This document shows positions 1-8,776 of a stretch of DNA of 64,000 bases, piece by piece. The translations under genes and the position numbers were made by a program. The stretch is from Synechococcales cyanobacterium GL140_1_metabat_312 (lineage in GTDB: Bacteria; Cyanobacteriota; Cyanobacteriia; Leptolyngbyales; Leptolyngbyaceae). The notes beneath the pieces are model-generated. The model worked only from the letters and a program-made list of their open reading frames with translations, ran no database searches and was not told the DNA's origin. The stretch is from contig JANXWB010000055.1 of the NCBI GenBank assembly GCA_025351345.1, positions 1-64,000 on the forward strand, read 5' to 3'. The stretch's first letter is position 1, and each line of letters opens with the position of its first letter.

Positions 1-94
1 TTAAACTCGGCCCCGGCAATCCTGGCACTACTGCCCCCACAACCCCAACCAACATCACCGCGACCAAAATCCCATAAAGCCCTAACATTGCCAT
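1..94 (-). CDS. DUF456-like membrane protein, N-terminal part only (cut by window edge)
   Basis: Only the first 31 codons are inside the window. They encode a hydrophobic helix followed by the turn VVGAVVPGLPGPSL, which resembles the N-terminus of the DUF456 family of small bacterial membrane proteins of unknown function. The start at 94 is chosen because a strong ribosome binding site (AGGAGG, 7 bases upstream) precedes it; an upstream in-frame ATG at 142 has no such site. The family assignment rests on this short stretch and is tentative. Confidence 0.5.
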   Translation of the reverse strand, partial: MAMLGLYGILVAVMLVGVVGAVVPGLPGPSL

Positions 95-178
95 GAGCAA
101 GCCTCCTAAGAAACTAAAAGCTAAACGTCCTTTCGCGGGCATCAAAAGACCCGATCCCCTAATTTTTCAACCCTCCTC

Positions 179-1024
179 TTAGGAGCCTGACCGTGCGTAC
201 TGGGCAAACCGATCGCGACCCTCATCCAATGTCTTGGGCACACCGTTGGGATAGGTCTTAGCAATCAAGGCATTCAAGGTCTCAAAGCGATTTCCGGGAT
301 CGGGATGGCTCTTAAAAAATTCAGGTTGCCGACTGCCACCGCCCGCCGCTGCCAAAATTTTCATTACCTGCAAAATGCCGATCGGACTATAGCCCGCCTG
401 CGTCATGAACTGTAACCCTAACCGATCGCTTTCCGATTCATCCTTGCGACTGTAACGTAAATCGACAAGATGGTTGACCGCCCCCGCGATCGCAGCAGCC
501 CCCTGTCCTCCATCATTTCCACCACTAGAAATAATCCCCACGGCATTGACTAGCGACGCTCCTAGATTTTGTTTTGCTAAATGCTCGGCTCCATGTCGGC
601 CCACCACATGACCAATCTCATGGCCGAGAACCGCCGCAAGCTGAGCTTCCGAATCCAGTCGGCTTAGCAATGCAGCGGTAATGAACACCTGACCACCGGG
701 TAAGGCAAAGGCATTAATAGTTTTTGGATCTCTGAGCAGATGGAACTCAAAAGGATAGGGAGATTTTTGGGCCGTTGAATTTTTAATGACCCGATCGCCC
801 ACGATGTTGACATAGGCTTGAATCGATTCATTCGGATCAAGACCACCGTACTGCGCCGCCATTTTTTGACGACTTTGCAGCCCCAAAACGATTTCTTGGC
901 GAGGAGAAATCTGAATCCGCTGTTTTTCCCCCGTCACCGGATTTATATCTGTTTGCCCGTAATAGCTAAACAGACCGCCAATGATGAAGACCGCACCTAA
1001 CAGCAACCGAATTAAAAAAGACAT
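179..1024 (-). CDS. M48 family metalloprotease
   Basis: Zinc metallopeptidase of the M48 (Ste24/HtpX/BepA-like) family, 281 residues. An N-terminal hydrophobic segment (about residues 3-21) probably anchors it in or exports it across the inner membrane. The zinc motif HEIGH lies at residues 135-139, and the downstream SESDRLG motif supplies the expected glutamate ligand. Such proteins degrade or refold misfolded membrane and periplasmic proteins. It stands alone, with the DUF456-like gene 85 bp downstream on the same strand. The exact substrate cannot be inferred. Confidence 0.9.
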   Translation of the reverse strand: MSFLIRLLLGAVFIIGGLFSYYGQTDINPVTGEKQRIQISPRQEIVLGLQSRQKMAAQYGGLDPNESIQAYVNIVGDRVIKNSTAQKSPYPFEFHLLRDPKTINAFALPGGQVFITAALLSRLDSEAQLAAVLGHEIGHVVGRHGAEHLAKQNLGASLVNAVGIISSGGNDGGQGAAAIAGAVNHLVDLRYSRKDESESDRLGLQFMTQAGYSPIGILQVMKILAAAGGGSRQPEFFKSHPDPGNRFETLNALIAKTYPNGVPKTLDEGRDRFAQYARSGS

Positions 1025-1419
1025 AATATTAAAAAAGACATCGTTTCTGCGCCAATTCCAAACGAACGAACAGCATCAGCCTTGACTTGTCACTAATCCG
1101 CATCCGTCACAGTACGGTTAGGCTTCAATTGTGCAACGATCGTTTTGTCTTTAACGTGAACTTATTTTAAGAACTAACAACTCAAGCCCAAAACTCTTAG
1201 AAAGATGGCTTACCGCATAATTCAAACAATTACCGAATTAGTACTAGTATACTTATCGTCAATATTGTAATATGTAGTACCGATCGTTCTCCCGGTACTA
1301 TTATTCAAGATCACTTATTCAGGATCACTTATTCAGGATCACTACTATATTCTGACGTTAATGCATCCCTTAAAATTTGGTTGGCTATATTCAGTTGTCG
1401 ATCGGCAAACCAAATCAAA
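1025..1419. other. intergenic region with hairpin and short tandem repeat
   Basis: No credible gene. It holds a hairpin at 1275-1300 (TAGTACCG paired with CGGTACTA, 10-base loop) and, directly after it, three copies of a 14-bp unit at 1302-1343. It lies upstream of the M48 protease gene and downstream of the nuclease gene, both on the minus strand. The hairpin has no T-run and is not an obvious terminator. Confidence 0.6.
1302..1343. repeat. 14-bp tandem repeat, three copies
   Basis: The unit TATTCAGGATCACT occurs at 1302-1315 (one G-to-A difference), 1316-1329 and 1330-1343. It is noncoding and may be a variable-number tandem repeat. Confidence 0.8.
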
Positions 1420-2211
1420 TCACAAACTAAAGGCCAATTGAAGACTCGGTATTCTTGCACCCTGAGGTTCTGGCTGAGCCGACTTATTCACTGCTGTGCA
1501 ATATTGCGAATAAGAACAACCCTGACATTGGTTTCCTGGTTTCGCATCCCAAACTGAATCATGTCGCACTTGCCAAGCCAAATCTTTTAATACACGCATG
1601 ACCTGACGCTTGTGCCGATCGGTCGTCGCATACCTCACCTTCTCACCCGATCGTAAAAATAACAAACTCACATACTTCAAACTTTGACCATAGGTTTGCT
1701 CTAATGCCAAAGCATATAGTCCCAACTGCAATTCCATTTCAGAGGTTTTCGGAGATTGAATATTCTGAGTTGATTTGTAATCAATCAATTCCAAACCATC
1801 ATCCAAATAGTCAATCCGATCGTATCGCCCTGTCACTGAAAATTCTAAATTCTCATACTGAAGCGTCGCCTGAATTTTTCCCTCTATGGCCAAGGGTTGA
1901 CGAAACACTGATTCAGTCGCAATGAACTTCTGATAATAGTTCTCTAAAATCGATCGCCCCTCACGCACTTGTTTATTCGTCAACGTCGTCGCTGCCCGAG
2001 TCCAACAATCACTAATCCAGCCCCAATCCGGCACCCGATCGCCTTGAGTCCAGCCGCCATGACATTGGGCCAACGCATCATGCAATGCATTTCCCAAAAC
2101 CGCCGACCCAAACCCTTCAGTAACCGGAACGCGCTTCTCGTACTTCAAAAAATAAGCATAGGGACATCGCTGATAGGCATTCAGCTTTGTCGCAGAAATT
2201 GGATACACCAT
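1420..2211 (-). CDS. PD-(D/E)XK (RecB/Cas4-like) nuclease with Fe-S cysteines
   Basis: 263-residue protein of the PDDEXK_1 group. The N-terminus (SATKLNAYQRCPYAYFLKY) carries the first conserved cysteine. The nuclease core shows LELIDYKST (catalytic D and K) and a QLGLYALAL helix. The C-terminus has CQGCSYSQYC, giving the C-x2-C-x5-C part of a four-cysteine iron-sulfur cluster as in Cas4, AddB and RecB-like exonucleases. It probably acts on DNA ends in repair or recombination. It is a single gene; no cas genes or helicase are nearby, so a CRISPR role is unlikely. Confidence 0.85.
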   Translation of the reverse strand: MVYPISATKLNAYQRCPYAYFLKYEKRVPVTEGFGSAVLGNALHDALAQCHGGWTQGDRVPDWGWISDCWTRAATTLTNKQVREGRSILENYYQKFIATESVFRQPLAIEGKIQATLQYENLEFSVTGRYDRIDYLDDGLELIDYKSTQNIQSPKTSEMELQLGLYALALEQTYGQSLKYVSLLFLRSGEKVRYATTDRHKRQVMRVLKDLAWQVRHDSVWDAKPGNQCQGCSYSQYCTAVNKSAQPEPQGARIPSLQLAFSL

Positions 2212-2439
2212 AGCCGCAACTTATCAGGTGTTAAGGACAATATTGAAAGATTGAACAATTACCGATCGAAACCAAACAGCACGTAACTACTATCTGTGCA
2301 AACCCTTTCAAACAAAATCAAACAAATCTCAAATCAAACCTAAAGCCGATTAAATCCTCTACAGGTCGTGGTAGAAACCCATAGGGAAAATCAACCTCAA
2401 ATCCAAAATTCTCAATTCATCATTCTCAGTTCAAAATTC

Positions 2440-2667
2440 TCAAGAGGCTGCATCAGCTGGACGACGGAAAATTGAATCTAAATAAATGCGCGCTGTCTGA
2501 CGATCGTTGCCTTGTTCAGGGCTTCGGTTCTGGAGCAAAAATAATGAGATTGCTGCCGAAAAAACGCGATCTTGGTCCCAATCAGGACGGCCTTCTAAAA
2601 AGCCAACCAACGAACCATGTAGGGTTTCGGGAAGTTCGACAAGTAAGCTGATGGGAGTAGGGTTCAT
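2440..2667 (-). CDS. DUF2811 family small protein
   Basis: 75 residues from the ATG at 2667. The sequence contains ISLLVELPETLHGSL and the hallmark PDWDQDRVFSAAISLFLLQN, which matches the cyanobacterial DUF2811 family. Function is unknown. An in-frame start 20 codons upstream (2727) exists, but the extra residues do not look like the family, whose members begin just before the LEVELPE-type segment. It stands alone. Confidence 0.75.
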   Translation of the reverse strand: MNPTPISLLVELPETLHGSLVGFLEGRPDWDQDRVFSAAISLFLLQNRSPEQGNDRQTARIYLDSIFRRPADAAS

Positions 2668-3341
2668 GTGTTCTATACCTGTATCGATTGGGACAGAAAT
2701 CAGTACATTCATATTCATATGGATCACCTGTATGTCTTGTGGTATCAGGGATGCAGACGTTTTTTGAAAGCACTCGTTTCAAGGTCGTTTTATTTTGCTC
2801 GATCATCCCCATAAGGTCAACCTTGACGATGGTGAATTTAGGATTTTTACGATCGCTCAACTGACGAAGAAATGCGGGTTTCAAGCTTTTTTATCGGCTC
2901 ACTGGTTATCAGATCTGTGGAATTGAGACTAGGAGAACGATCGATCGATTCTTTTCCACAAAAAAACGTTCTCGTTGGACAATGGACCAAAGTCTTGGGG
3001 AAAAGCCTGGATTCTCTGGGGAAAACTTTGTCTGAAACTGTGGACAATTCCAAAATAGGCTGTGGAATATCTGGGGGATATAAAACAAGAACGATTCCTT
3101 CGGAAATACTCATTTTTTTGCTAAGAAATTCGATTTTTAGGAGGTGGAGTGAGCAATGGGACAAATGGGTGGGACTGAGTGGGACAAATCAGTCACTTCG
3201 CATGAAGAAACGTAAAAATTAGCCCCAAGATAAGGGGGTAATAAGGCGGAATTCGTCAGGTTATAATATTTGTTGAGAAACGGGAAGCTTGTACGGGTAA
3301 ATTTAAGGGATTAATTCCTTAGGATGTAAGGGAGATCAACC
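2668..3341. other. 674-bp intergenic region with DnaA-box-like motifs
   Basis: Open frames cross this region but none looks like a protein. It contains one TTTTCCACA (2952-2960), the DnaA-box form used in cyanobacteria, and three near matches in the opposite sense: TGTGGAATT (2916), TGTGGACAA (3039) and TGTGGAATA (3061). TGGGACAAAT occurs twice (3157 and 3180). A TATAAT box at 3262-3267 may be the -10 element for the gene starting at 3342. Confidence 0.5.
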
Positions 3342-4121
3342 TTGGACGACAATTACTCAGTCTATCTTCGTCGCATCATGCGATCGACTCTACCAGATAC
3401 CTACGAATCTCAAGTCCGCAACGTTCAGTCGTCGGGGAAATTTGAGCAGACGGATCCTGGAACCTGGATGCCTACATCATTTCCTGGCTATACGGTCGTG
3501 ACACCACCGGGGCGCGAAGATGCCGCCAATGAAAGCTTGTATGAGCGCTTAGCATCCTTCCAGCAGGAATTGTTAGGCACGTTGAGTTCGCAACTCTTTA
3601 TTCCGGTACCGCCGTCCAGCTTTCACTTGACCGTCGCTGATTTGATTTGGAGCGATGCCTTGGACGATGCACTCAAAGCCGATCCGGATTTCGAGCAGAA
3701 ACTTTGTCTATCCGTTAAGGAAAGCTTCGAGCAAAGCAGTCACCTAAGTACTAACCAGCCAATTTCCTTTCGAGTAGTTGGGTTGATGGTCATGACGCGC
3801 TCCTTGACGTTGGCTTTGGCCGCGACGGATGAAACGGGTTACAACCAAATTCTCGAACTGCGCCGATCGATTTATCAAAGTCCTCGCTTAATGTCTATTG
3901 GTATTGATCAGCAATACCACTTCACGCCCCACATTACCTTGGGTTACTTTGGGGATCTAAGCACAATCGATCGATCGGCTTTGGCAATTCAGATCGATGA
4001 ACTAAATCAGCCTTGGGTGGGTTCTGAGGAGACCTTCTCGCTGAAAACTGCTCAACTGCGTCAATTCCCGGATATGTCGTCCTATGAACGATCGGACAAT
4101 TGGGCTAGTTTTACGTTTTAA
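3342..4121 (+). CDS. DUF1868 / 2H phosphoesterase-like protein
   Basis: 259 residues. Two H-x-T/S motifs typical of the 2H phosphoesterase (LigT/2'-5' RNA ligase-like) superfamily are visible: SFHLTVADL near residue 95 and PHITLGYFG near residue 197. The N-terminal FPGYTVVTPPG and the PVPPSSFHLTVADLIW segment fit the DUF1868 family. The TTG start is favoured because GGGAG lies about 8 bases upstream; the next ATG would remove conserved N-terminal sequence. The reaction is not known for this family; a cyclic phosphodiesterase activity is inferred from the fold. Confidence 0.75.
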   Translation: MDDNYSVYLRRIMRSTLPDTYESQVRNVQSSGKFEQTDPGTWMPTSFPGYTVVTPPGREDAANESLYERLASFQQELLGTLSSQLFIPVPPSSFHLTVADLIWSDALDDALKADPDFEQKLCLSVKESFEQSSHLSTNQPISFRVVGLMVMTRSLTLALAATDETGYNQILELRRSIYQSPRLMSIGIDQQYHFTPHITLGYFGDLSTIDRSALAIQIDELNQPWVGSEETFSLKTAQLRQFPDMSSYERSDNWASFTF

Positions 4122-4163
4122 GTAGTTTTGCTATTTTAAAATGGATTGCTAAAGCCCCAAATA

Positions 4164-4202
4164 AAAAGGGCGTGACTCTTAATAAGAATCGCGCCTTTTT
4201 TA
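4164..4202. terminator. bidirectional rho-independent terminator
   Basis: A-rich run, stem GGGCGTGACTCTTA paired with TAAGAATCGCGCC (few mismatches), then a T-run. It lies between convergent genes ending at 4121 and 4226 and can serve both. Confidence 0.8.
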
Positions 4203-4225
4203 AATCTTATTAGAACAAAGTGACT

Positions 4226-4606
4226 TTACTCTTCTTCAGAGCGATCGACTTGGACTAGCTGAATGTGTTTGTAACCCAATTTAATCAGAAACTGATCACC
4301 GGGTTTGAGTCCCATGCTAGAGGTGTAAGCAGCGCCAATAACAATTTGACCATTTTTATGAACGCTAACTCGGAAGGTTGGTTCGCGTCCACGTCCGTCT
4401 TTTGTGCTTTCTGGATCAAGTCCAAGTCCTTTAGCGACTAGAAGCGCATCATAAAAGTCAGTTACGGTAATGCGAGTTTTATTTTTCTTGCTGACGGTAT
4501 AATACCCACATTGCTTCGCCTGTTCACGACGAGCGAGATGGGAGAGTTCCTTAACTTTACTAAGGAGAGCCTTTCCAGTTAAGGGCGTTGTTGCTGCTTC
4601 AGGCAT
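4226..4606 (-). CDS. cyAbrB family transcriptional regulator
   Basis: 126-residue cyanobacterial AbrB-like protein. The N-terminal part (PLTGKALLSKVKELSHLARREQ) and the C-terminal swapped-hairpin-like DNA-binding segment (YTSSMGLKPGDQFLIKLG) match the cyAbrB family. In model cyanobacteria these proteins regulate carbon and nitrogen metabolism genes and are often essential. The paralogue (cyAbrB1 or cyAbrB2) cannot be decided here. It is a single gene with a terminator directly downstream. Confidence 0.9.
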   Translation of the reverse strand: MPEAATTPLTGKALLSKVKELSHLARREQAKQCGYYTVSKKNKTRITVTDFYDALLVAKGLGLDPESTKDGRGREPTFRVSVHKNGQIVIGAAYTSSMGLKPGDQFLIKLGYKHIQLVQVDRSEEE

Positions 4607-4827
4607 TCTTCAAACAGTTTCCTTATAAAAATTTAGTTTGTTCTGTCAATTCATACTCATTTAATATATCGTCAATGGATCCAATTTGAACAATTCTTCA
4701 AATATTTTTCTAGGTGATGAATTGGCAATCTAGATGTTATTGAAATCTAGATGTTTAGAGAAATCACCCGCAGGAGAATCGCACACAGGGTATCCTAGAT
4801 AAACTAAATCAATCTTTGATCATAACT

Positions 4828-5814
4828 ATGCAAGTCCAGTTTCAAATTCTCCGTCAACATCCGGGCGAATCTCCTCGCATTGAGCATTATGTGGTGGAAA
4901 CGGAGCCTGGAAACTCGATTTTGGATTGTTTGAATCAGATTAAATGGAGTCAAGACGGATCATTGACCTATCGTCGAAATTGCCGAAATATGATTTGTGG
5001 CAGCTGTGCGATGCGAATTAATGGCCGATCGACGTTGGCTTGTAAGGAGAATGTTGGTCAAGAGGTTGCGCGGTTTTGTCCTGATTTGAAACCAGGAGAA
5101 TTGCCGACCCTGACGATCGCACCTTTGAATAATCTGCCTGTTTTGAAAGATTTGGTGGTGGATATGAAACCATTCTGGGGAAAGCTAGATGCGGTGCAAC
5201 CCTATATTAGTAGTGCGGCGCGTCAGGTACCGGAACGAGAATTTTTGCAGACTCCTGAAGAACGATCGCGCTTGAATCAGGTGGGCAATTGCATCATGTG
5301 TGGAGCCTGTTATTCCGAGTGCAATGCAGCAACGGTGAACTCGGATTTTGTTGGACCTCACGCATTGGCGAAGGCATATCGGATGGTGGCGGATAATCGG
5401 GATGGGGAGACGGAATCTCGATTGGAGAAGTACAACGAGGGTACGGATGGAGTTTGGGGCTGTACGCGCTGTGGTCAATGTAATTCTGTTTGTCCAACGG
5501 AGGTGTTTCCCTTGGATCAGATTAGTAAGGTGAAGGGCGAGATTTTGGCGCGGGTTGATGACCAAAAAAGTCGGGCGGTGCGACATCGTAAGCAGTTGAT
5601 TGAGTTGGTGAAGGAAAGCGGTTGGATTGATGAGCGCAAGTTTGGGGTGAATGTAGTGGGGAATAAGGGGCGAGATTTGGCGGGAATGGCGAGTTTGGCT
5701 CCTTTGGGTTGGAGAATGTTGACGAAGGGCAAGTTTCCCATGGGGTTTGAGGCGAGTGAGGGGGCGAGTGAAGTGCGATCGTTGATTGAGGCGGTCCAAG
5801 ATTCGCAAAAGTGA
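4828..5814 (+). CDS. sdhB: succinate dehydrogenase/fumarate reductase iron-sulfur subunit
   Basis: 328 residues from the ATG at 4828; a TTG four codons upstream is less likely. It has an N-terminal 2Fe-2S ferredoxin domain (CRNMICGSCAMRINGR), then CIMCGACYSEC for the 4Fe-4S cluster and CTRCGQCNSVCP for the 3Fe-4S cluster. It carries electrons from the flavoprotein SdhA to quinone in the thylakoid or plasma membrane. As is common in cyanobacteria, sdhA is not adjacent. The C-terminus is about 80 residues longer than E. coli SdhB. Confidence 0.92.
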   Translation: MQVQFQILRQHPGESPRIEHYVVETEPGNSILDCLNQIKWSQDGSLTYRRNCRNMICGSCAMRINGRSTLACKENVGQEVARFCPDLKPGELPTLTIAPLNNLPVLKDLVVDMKPFWGKLDAVQPYISSAARQVPEREFLQTPEERSRLNQVGNCIMCGACYSECNAATVNSDFVGPHALAKAYRMVADNRDGETESRLEKYNEGTDGVWGCTRCGQCNSVCPTEVFPLDQISKVKGEILARVDDQKSRAVRHRKQLIELVKESGWIDERKFGVNVVGNKGRDLAGMASLAPLGWRMLTKGKFPMGFEASEGASEVRSLIEAVQDSQK

Positions 5815-5881
5815 CGGGTGAAGTGCGTGAAATGATCGGTTTTGAGAGATGATCATATAGGTTTTTATTGAAGGAGTTGTA

Positions 5882-6094
5882 ATGGCTGATAAATCAAAAA
5901 AAGTGTCTAAAACAGTAGATGTTAAGGCGGATGTTAAAAAAGACGCGATCGTAGACCCCGATGCACCGGGATTTGGTTGGTCTCGCTATGCTGAACAAAT
6001 TAATGGTCGATTTGCGATGATTGGATTTGTGGCGTTGTTGGCATTAGAAGTATTTACGCAACAGGATTTCTTTAGTTGGTTGGGGTTGCGGTAA
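5882..6094 (+). CDS. high-light-inducible protein (Hlip / small CAB-like protein)
   Basis: 70 residues with a lysine-rich N-terminus and one chlorophyll a/b-binding transmembrane helix, [19 protein letters not shown]. The E and N/R residues bind chlorophyll and form the helix pair in a dimer. Hlips bind chlorophyll and carotenoid, quench excess energy and help photosystem II assembly or chlorophyll recycling under stress. A good ribosome binding site (AAGGAG, 7 bases upstream) precedes the ATG. The pabB-like gene starts 2 bases after its stop codon, so the two are probably cotranscribed. Confidence 0.92.
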   Translation: MADKSKKVSKTVDVKADVKKDAIVDPDAPGFGWSRYAEQINGRFAMIGFVALLALEVFTQQDFFSWLGLR

Positions 6095-6096
6095 AT

Positions 6097-7551
6097 ATGA
6101 CGGCGGGAGGTATGACAGCAGTAGGTATGACGGCTCCTTGGTTTTGGCGATCGATCGCTCTGAATCAGCAAACGGGTTCGGAGGTTTTTAGTAAGCTGTT
6201 TGGGTCGGAGTCTATTGCAACCTTGCTAGAAAGCCCGTTTCCGCCGTCGCCGGATTATCCATATTTGGGACGATTTTCTATTTGTGCGGGCGGGCCACGT
6301 CAGTTGGGTGATGGATCTCTGGCGATGTGGACTCCGGAAGCTGGGGAGGTGTTGTCGTTTTTACGATCGCTCACTAGTTCTGATGCGCCTGACTTTGCAA
6401 ATGTGCCCCAAGATTTACCCTTTGTGGGCGGTTGGCTGGGGTGGTTGGGATATGATTTAGCTTGGGAAATTGAATCTCTGCCCATTCAAAACAAGGATGA
6501 ATTGCCGTTCCCAATCGCATTTTGGTATGAGCCGTCTTCGTTTGCGGTCTTAGATCACGAAGCTCAACTACTTTGGTTAGCGGTGAGTGATGAATCGGAT
6601 GCCCCTGATTTGCTCCATCGATTAACCCAAAATCTAACCCCTGAGCTAGCCAATCCTGAATCGATCGACAGCGCTTCAGATAGTGCAAAGGCGGTACGCA
6701 AGAGTAATGCGGTACGGTTTTTGACTGAACAATCAGAATATGAGGCGGCGATCGCAACTGCTAAGGAATATATTCGATGCGGTGATATTTTTCAAACCAA
6801 TATTTCGCTGCGATTTGAAACCGAAACAAGCCGATCGAGTTGGTCTATTTATCGGTCATTACAAGCCATTAATCCATCGCCTTTTGCAAGTTATTGGCGA
6901 TCGCCCTTTGGAGATGTGGTGAGCTGTTCGCCGGAACGATTGGTATCCTTGGATAACGATCGGATTGCGCAAACTAGACCCATTGCTGGAACCCGTCCGC
7001 GTGGTCAAACTATTGAAGAAGATTTGAGCTTGGCAACAGACTTACGATCGAATGAGAAGGAATGCGCTGAACACATTATGTTGGTGGATTTAGAGCGCAA
7101 TGATCTGGGTCGAGTGTGTAAATTTGGCTCGGTGATGGTTGATGAATTGCTAACGATCGAGCGCTATAGCCATGTAATGCATTTGGTTAGTAATGTTCGG
7201 GGGAAACTCCGATCGCAATTCGATGCAATTGATTTAATTCGGGCGACCTTTCCCGGTGGAACAATTACGGGATGTCCAAAGGTGCGTTGTATGGAAATCA
7301 TTGAAGAATTAGAACCTGTGCGGCGTAGTTTGTTTTATGGCTCTTGTGGCTATCTAGACTTGCGCGGGCGGTTAGATTTGAATATTTTAATTCGCACATT
7401 ATTGTATGTTTCTAATCAGTCAGGTTTAGCGCAAGTTTGGGGACAAGTTGGGGCAGGGATTGTGGCAGATAGTGTGCCAAGTCGAGAATGGCATGAGTCA
7501 TTGCAGAAAGCAACCGCACAGTTAAAAGCTCTGGGTGAAGATATTAGATGA
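6097..7551 (+). CDS. pabB: chorismate-binding enzyme: aminodeoxychorismate synthase component I (PabB) or anthranilate synthase component I
   Basis: About 484 residues. The chorismate-binding domain fills the C-terminal half: PIAGTRPRG, DLRSNEKECAEHIMLVDLERNDLG, ATFPGGTITGCPKVR and GCGYLDLRGRLDLNILIRT. GTRPRG and the FPGGTITGCPK segment favour PabB, the folate-pathway enzyme that makes 4-amino-4-deoxychorismate, over TrpE. No glutamine amidotransferase partner is adjacent. The start is uncertain: ATGs at 6097, 6112 and 6127 are all possible, and GGGAGG lies at 6104-6109. The stop of hlip is only 2 bp upstream of the first ATG, which suggests translational coupling. Confidence 0.8.
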   Translation: MTAGGMTAVGMTAPWFWRSIALNQQTGSEVFSKLFGSESIATLLESPFPPSPDYPYLGRFSICAGGPRQLGDGSLAMWTPEAGEVLSFLRSLTSSDAPDFANVPQDLPFVGGWLGWLGYDLAWEIESLPIQNKDELPFPIAFWYEPSSFAVLDHEAQLLWLAVSDESDAPDLLHRLTQNLTPELANPESIDSASDSAKAVRKSNAVRFLTEQSEYEAAIATAKEYIRCGDIFQTNISLRFETETSRSSWSIYRSLQAINPSPFASYWRSPFGDVVSCSPERLVSLDNDRIAQTRPIAGTRPRGQTIEEDLSLATDLRSNEKECAEHIMLVDLERNDLGRVCKFGSVMVDELLTIERYSHVMHLVSNVRGKLRSQFDAIDLIRATFPGGTITGCPKVRCMEIIEELEPVRRSLFYGSCGYLDLRGRLDLNILIRTLLYVSNQSGLAQVWGQVGAGIVADSVPSREWHESLQKATAQLKALGEDIR

Positions 7552-7762
7552 AGATCCTGGGTCAGGAGAGTGGAATTGTAAAAGAATCAAAAAGATGTAG
7601 ACGATCGCTATCAGTATGGGCACTATAGTTTTATGATTTGGTAGCTTAATTTGAATTGCATAACTCAACCAACATGAATTGTATCGTTTAATTCACGTAA
7701 TGCAGAAGCTACTCAATTAAGTTTCTACTCTATACATACTATAATATATTTCGGTGCTTTTC

Positions 7763-8707
7763 ATGAAAATTAGCGTCATTATCCCCTGCTTTAATGCAGG
7801 CGAAACACTTGCTGTTCAGTTAACGGCACTGACTAATCAGGTTTTGTTCAGACTTCAACCCTCTGATTGGGAAATCATTGTTTCTGATAATTTGTCCACG
7901 GACAACTCCTTGGATGTGGCTAAACAGTTTTTTAATCAAATTCCAAACTTAGTGATTTGTTCCGCCTCCGATCGTCAGGGTGTTGCCCATGCTCGAAATG
8001 TCGGAGCCAGAGTCGCCAAAGGAGAATTCTTAGCCTTCTGTGATGCTGATGATGTGGTCGCAGAAACTTGGGTAGAGGCGATGTTTGATGCACTTTCTTA
8101 CCATCGATTTGTCGCTAGCCGTTTTGATCATCAGAAGCTGAATGGTATGGATGATGGTGTTCAAACCAGCCATTTACAAGATATTAGTCCTCGTTTTTTA
8201 CAACATGCAGGCGGCTGTGGAATGGGCGTTCATGCCTCAATTCATCGGGCTGTAGGCGGATTTGATGAAGAGATTGCATGGCTTGAGGATATGGAATATA
8301 GCTTTAGAGTGCAGGTCTCTGGATGTTCTTTGTTTTTTGTCCCACAAGCCGTCATCCATGTCCGACATCGTGCCACAGCCGCACTTGGATTTAAGCAAGC
8401 TCAACGATGGGCTGAATTGTTTCCCTTAATCTGCAAACGATATCGATCATCTGGTCTTAAACGATCTTCAGTTTTGAAAATGGTGAAGACTTATTTAGGA
8501 ACTATTAAACGTGTAATTCAATGCGGCCTTAAAGGAGAACTTAAGCCTTGTCTTTGGGAATTAGGATGGCGTTGGGGATATATTATCGGCTGCATTCGCC
8601 ATCGATCGATTCCCTTTGTTGAACTCCGATCCTCTATGGCTAAATCCCGATCGCCTTTTCCTGAACCCGGATCGTCTTTTGCTGAATCCCGATCGAAGTT
8701 GGTTTAA
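7763..8707 (+). CDS. family 2 glycosyltransferase
   Basis: 314 residues from the ATG at 7763. It starts with the GT-A signature MKISVIIPCFNAGETL, followed by DWEIIVSDNLSTDNSL and the metal-binding AFCDADDVV (DxD-like). A later DEEIAWLEDMEYSFRV is the usual acceptor-side acidic motif. It probably adds a sugar to a cell-surface polysaccharide or glycolipid at the cytoplasmic face. The last 30 residues are a degenerate repeat (SRSPFPEPGSSFAESRS) partly built from CGATC-rich DNA. The PIG-L deacetylase gene follows 69 bp downstream and may act on the same glycoconjugate. Confidence 0.88.
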   Translation: MKISVIIPCFNAGETLAVQLTALTNQVLFRLQPSDWEIIVSDNLSTDNSLDVAKQFFNQIPNLVICSASDRQGVAHARNVGARVAKGEFLAFCDADDVVAETWVEAMFDALSYHRFVASRFDHQKLNGMDDGVQTSHLQDISPRFLQHAGGCGMGVHASIHRAVGGFDEEIAWLEDMEYSFRVQVSGCSLFFVPQAVIHVRHRATAALGFKQAQRWAELFPLICKRYRSSGLKRSSVLKMVKTYLGTIKRVIQCGLKGELKPCLWELGWRWGYIIGCIRHRSIPFVELRSSMAKSRSPFPEPGSSFAESRSKLV

Positions 8708-8776
8708 TTTCACTGTTTTAACAGACTGTATTCACGGAATCAACCATTTAATCATTTTGTCAAGCACGAGGTCATA

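Noticed and set aside
1420-2211. Cas4 of a CRISPR system
   Set aside because: The fold is Cas4-like but there are no repeats or other cas genes in the window.
2872-3222. 116-codon plus-strand open frame in the noncoding gap
   Set aside because: No recognisable family, poor start context and an opposing frame of similar length; composition looks noncoding.
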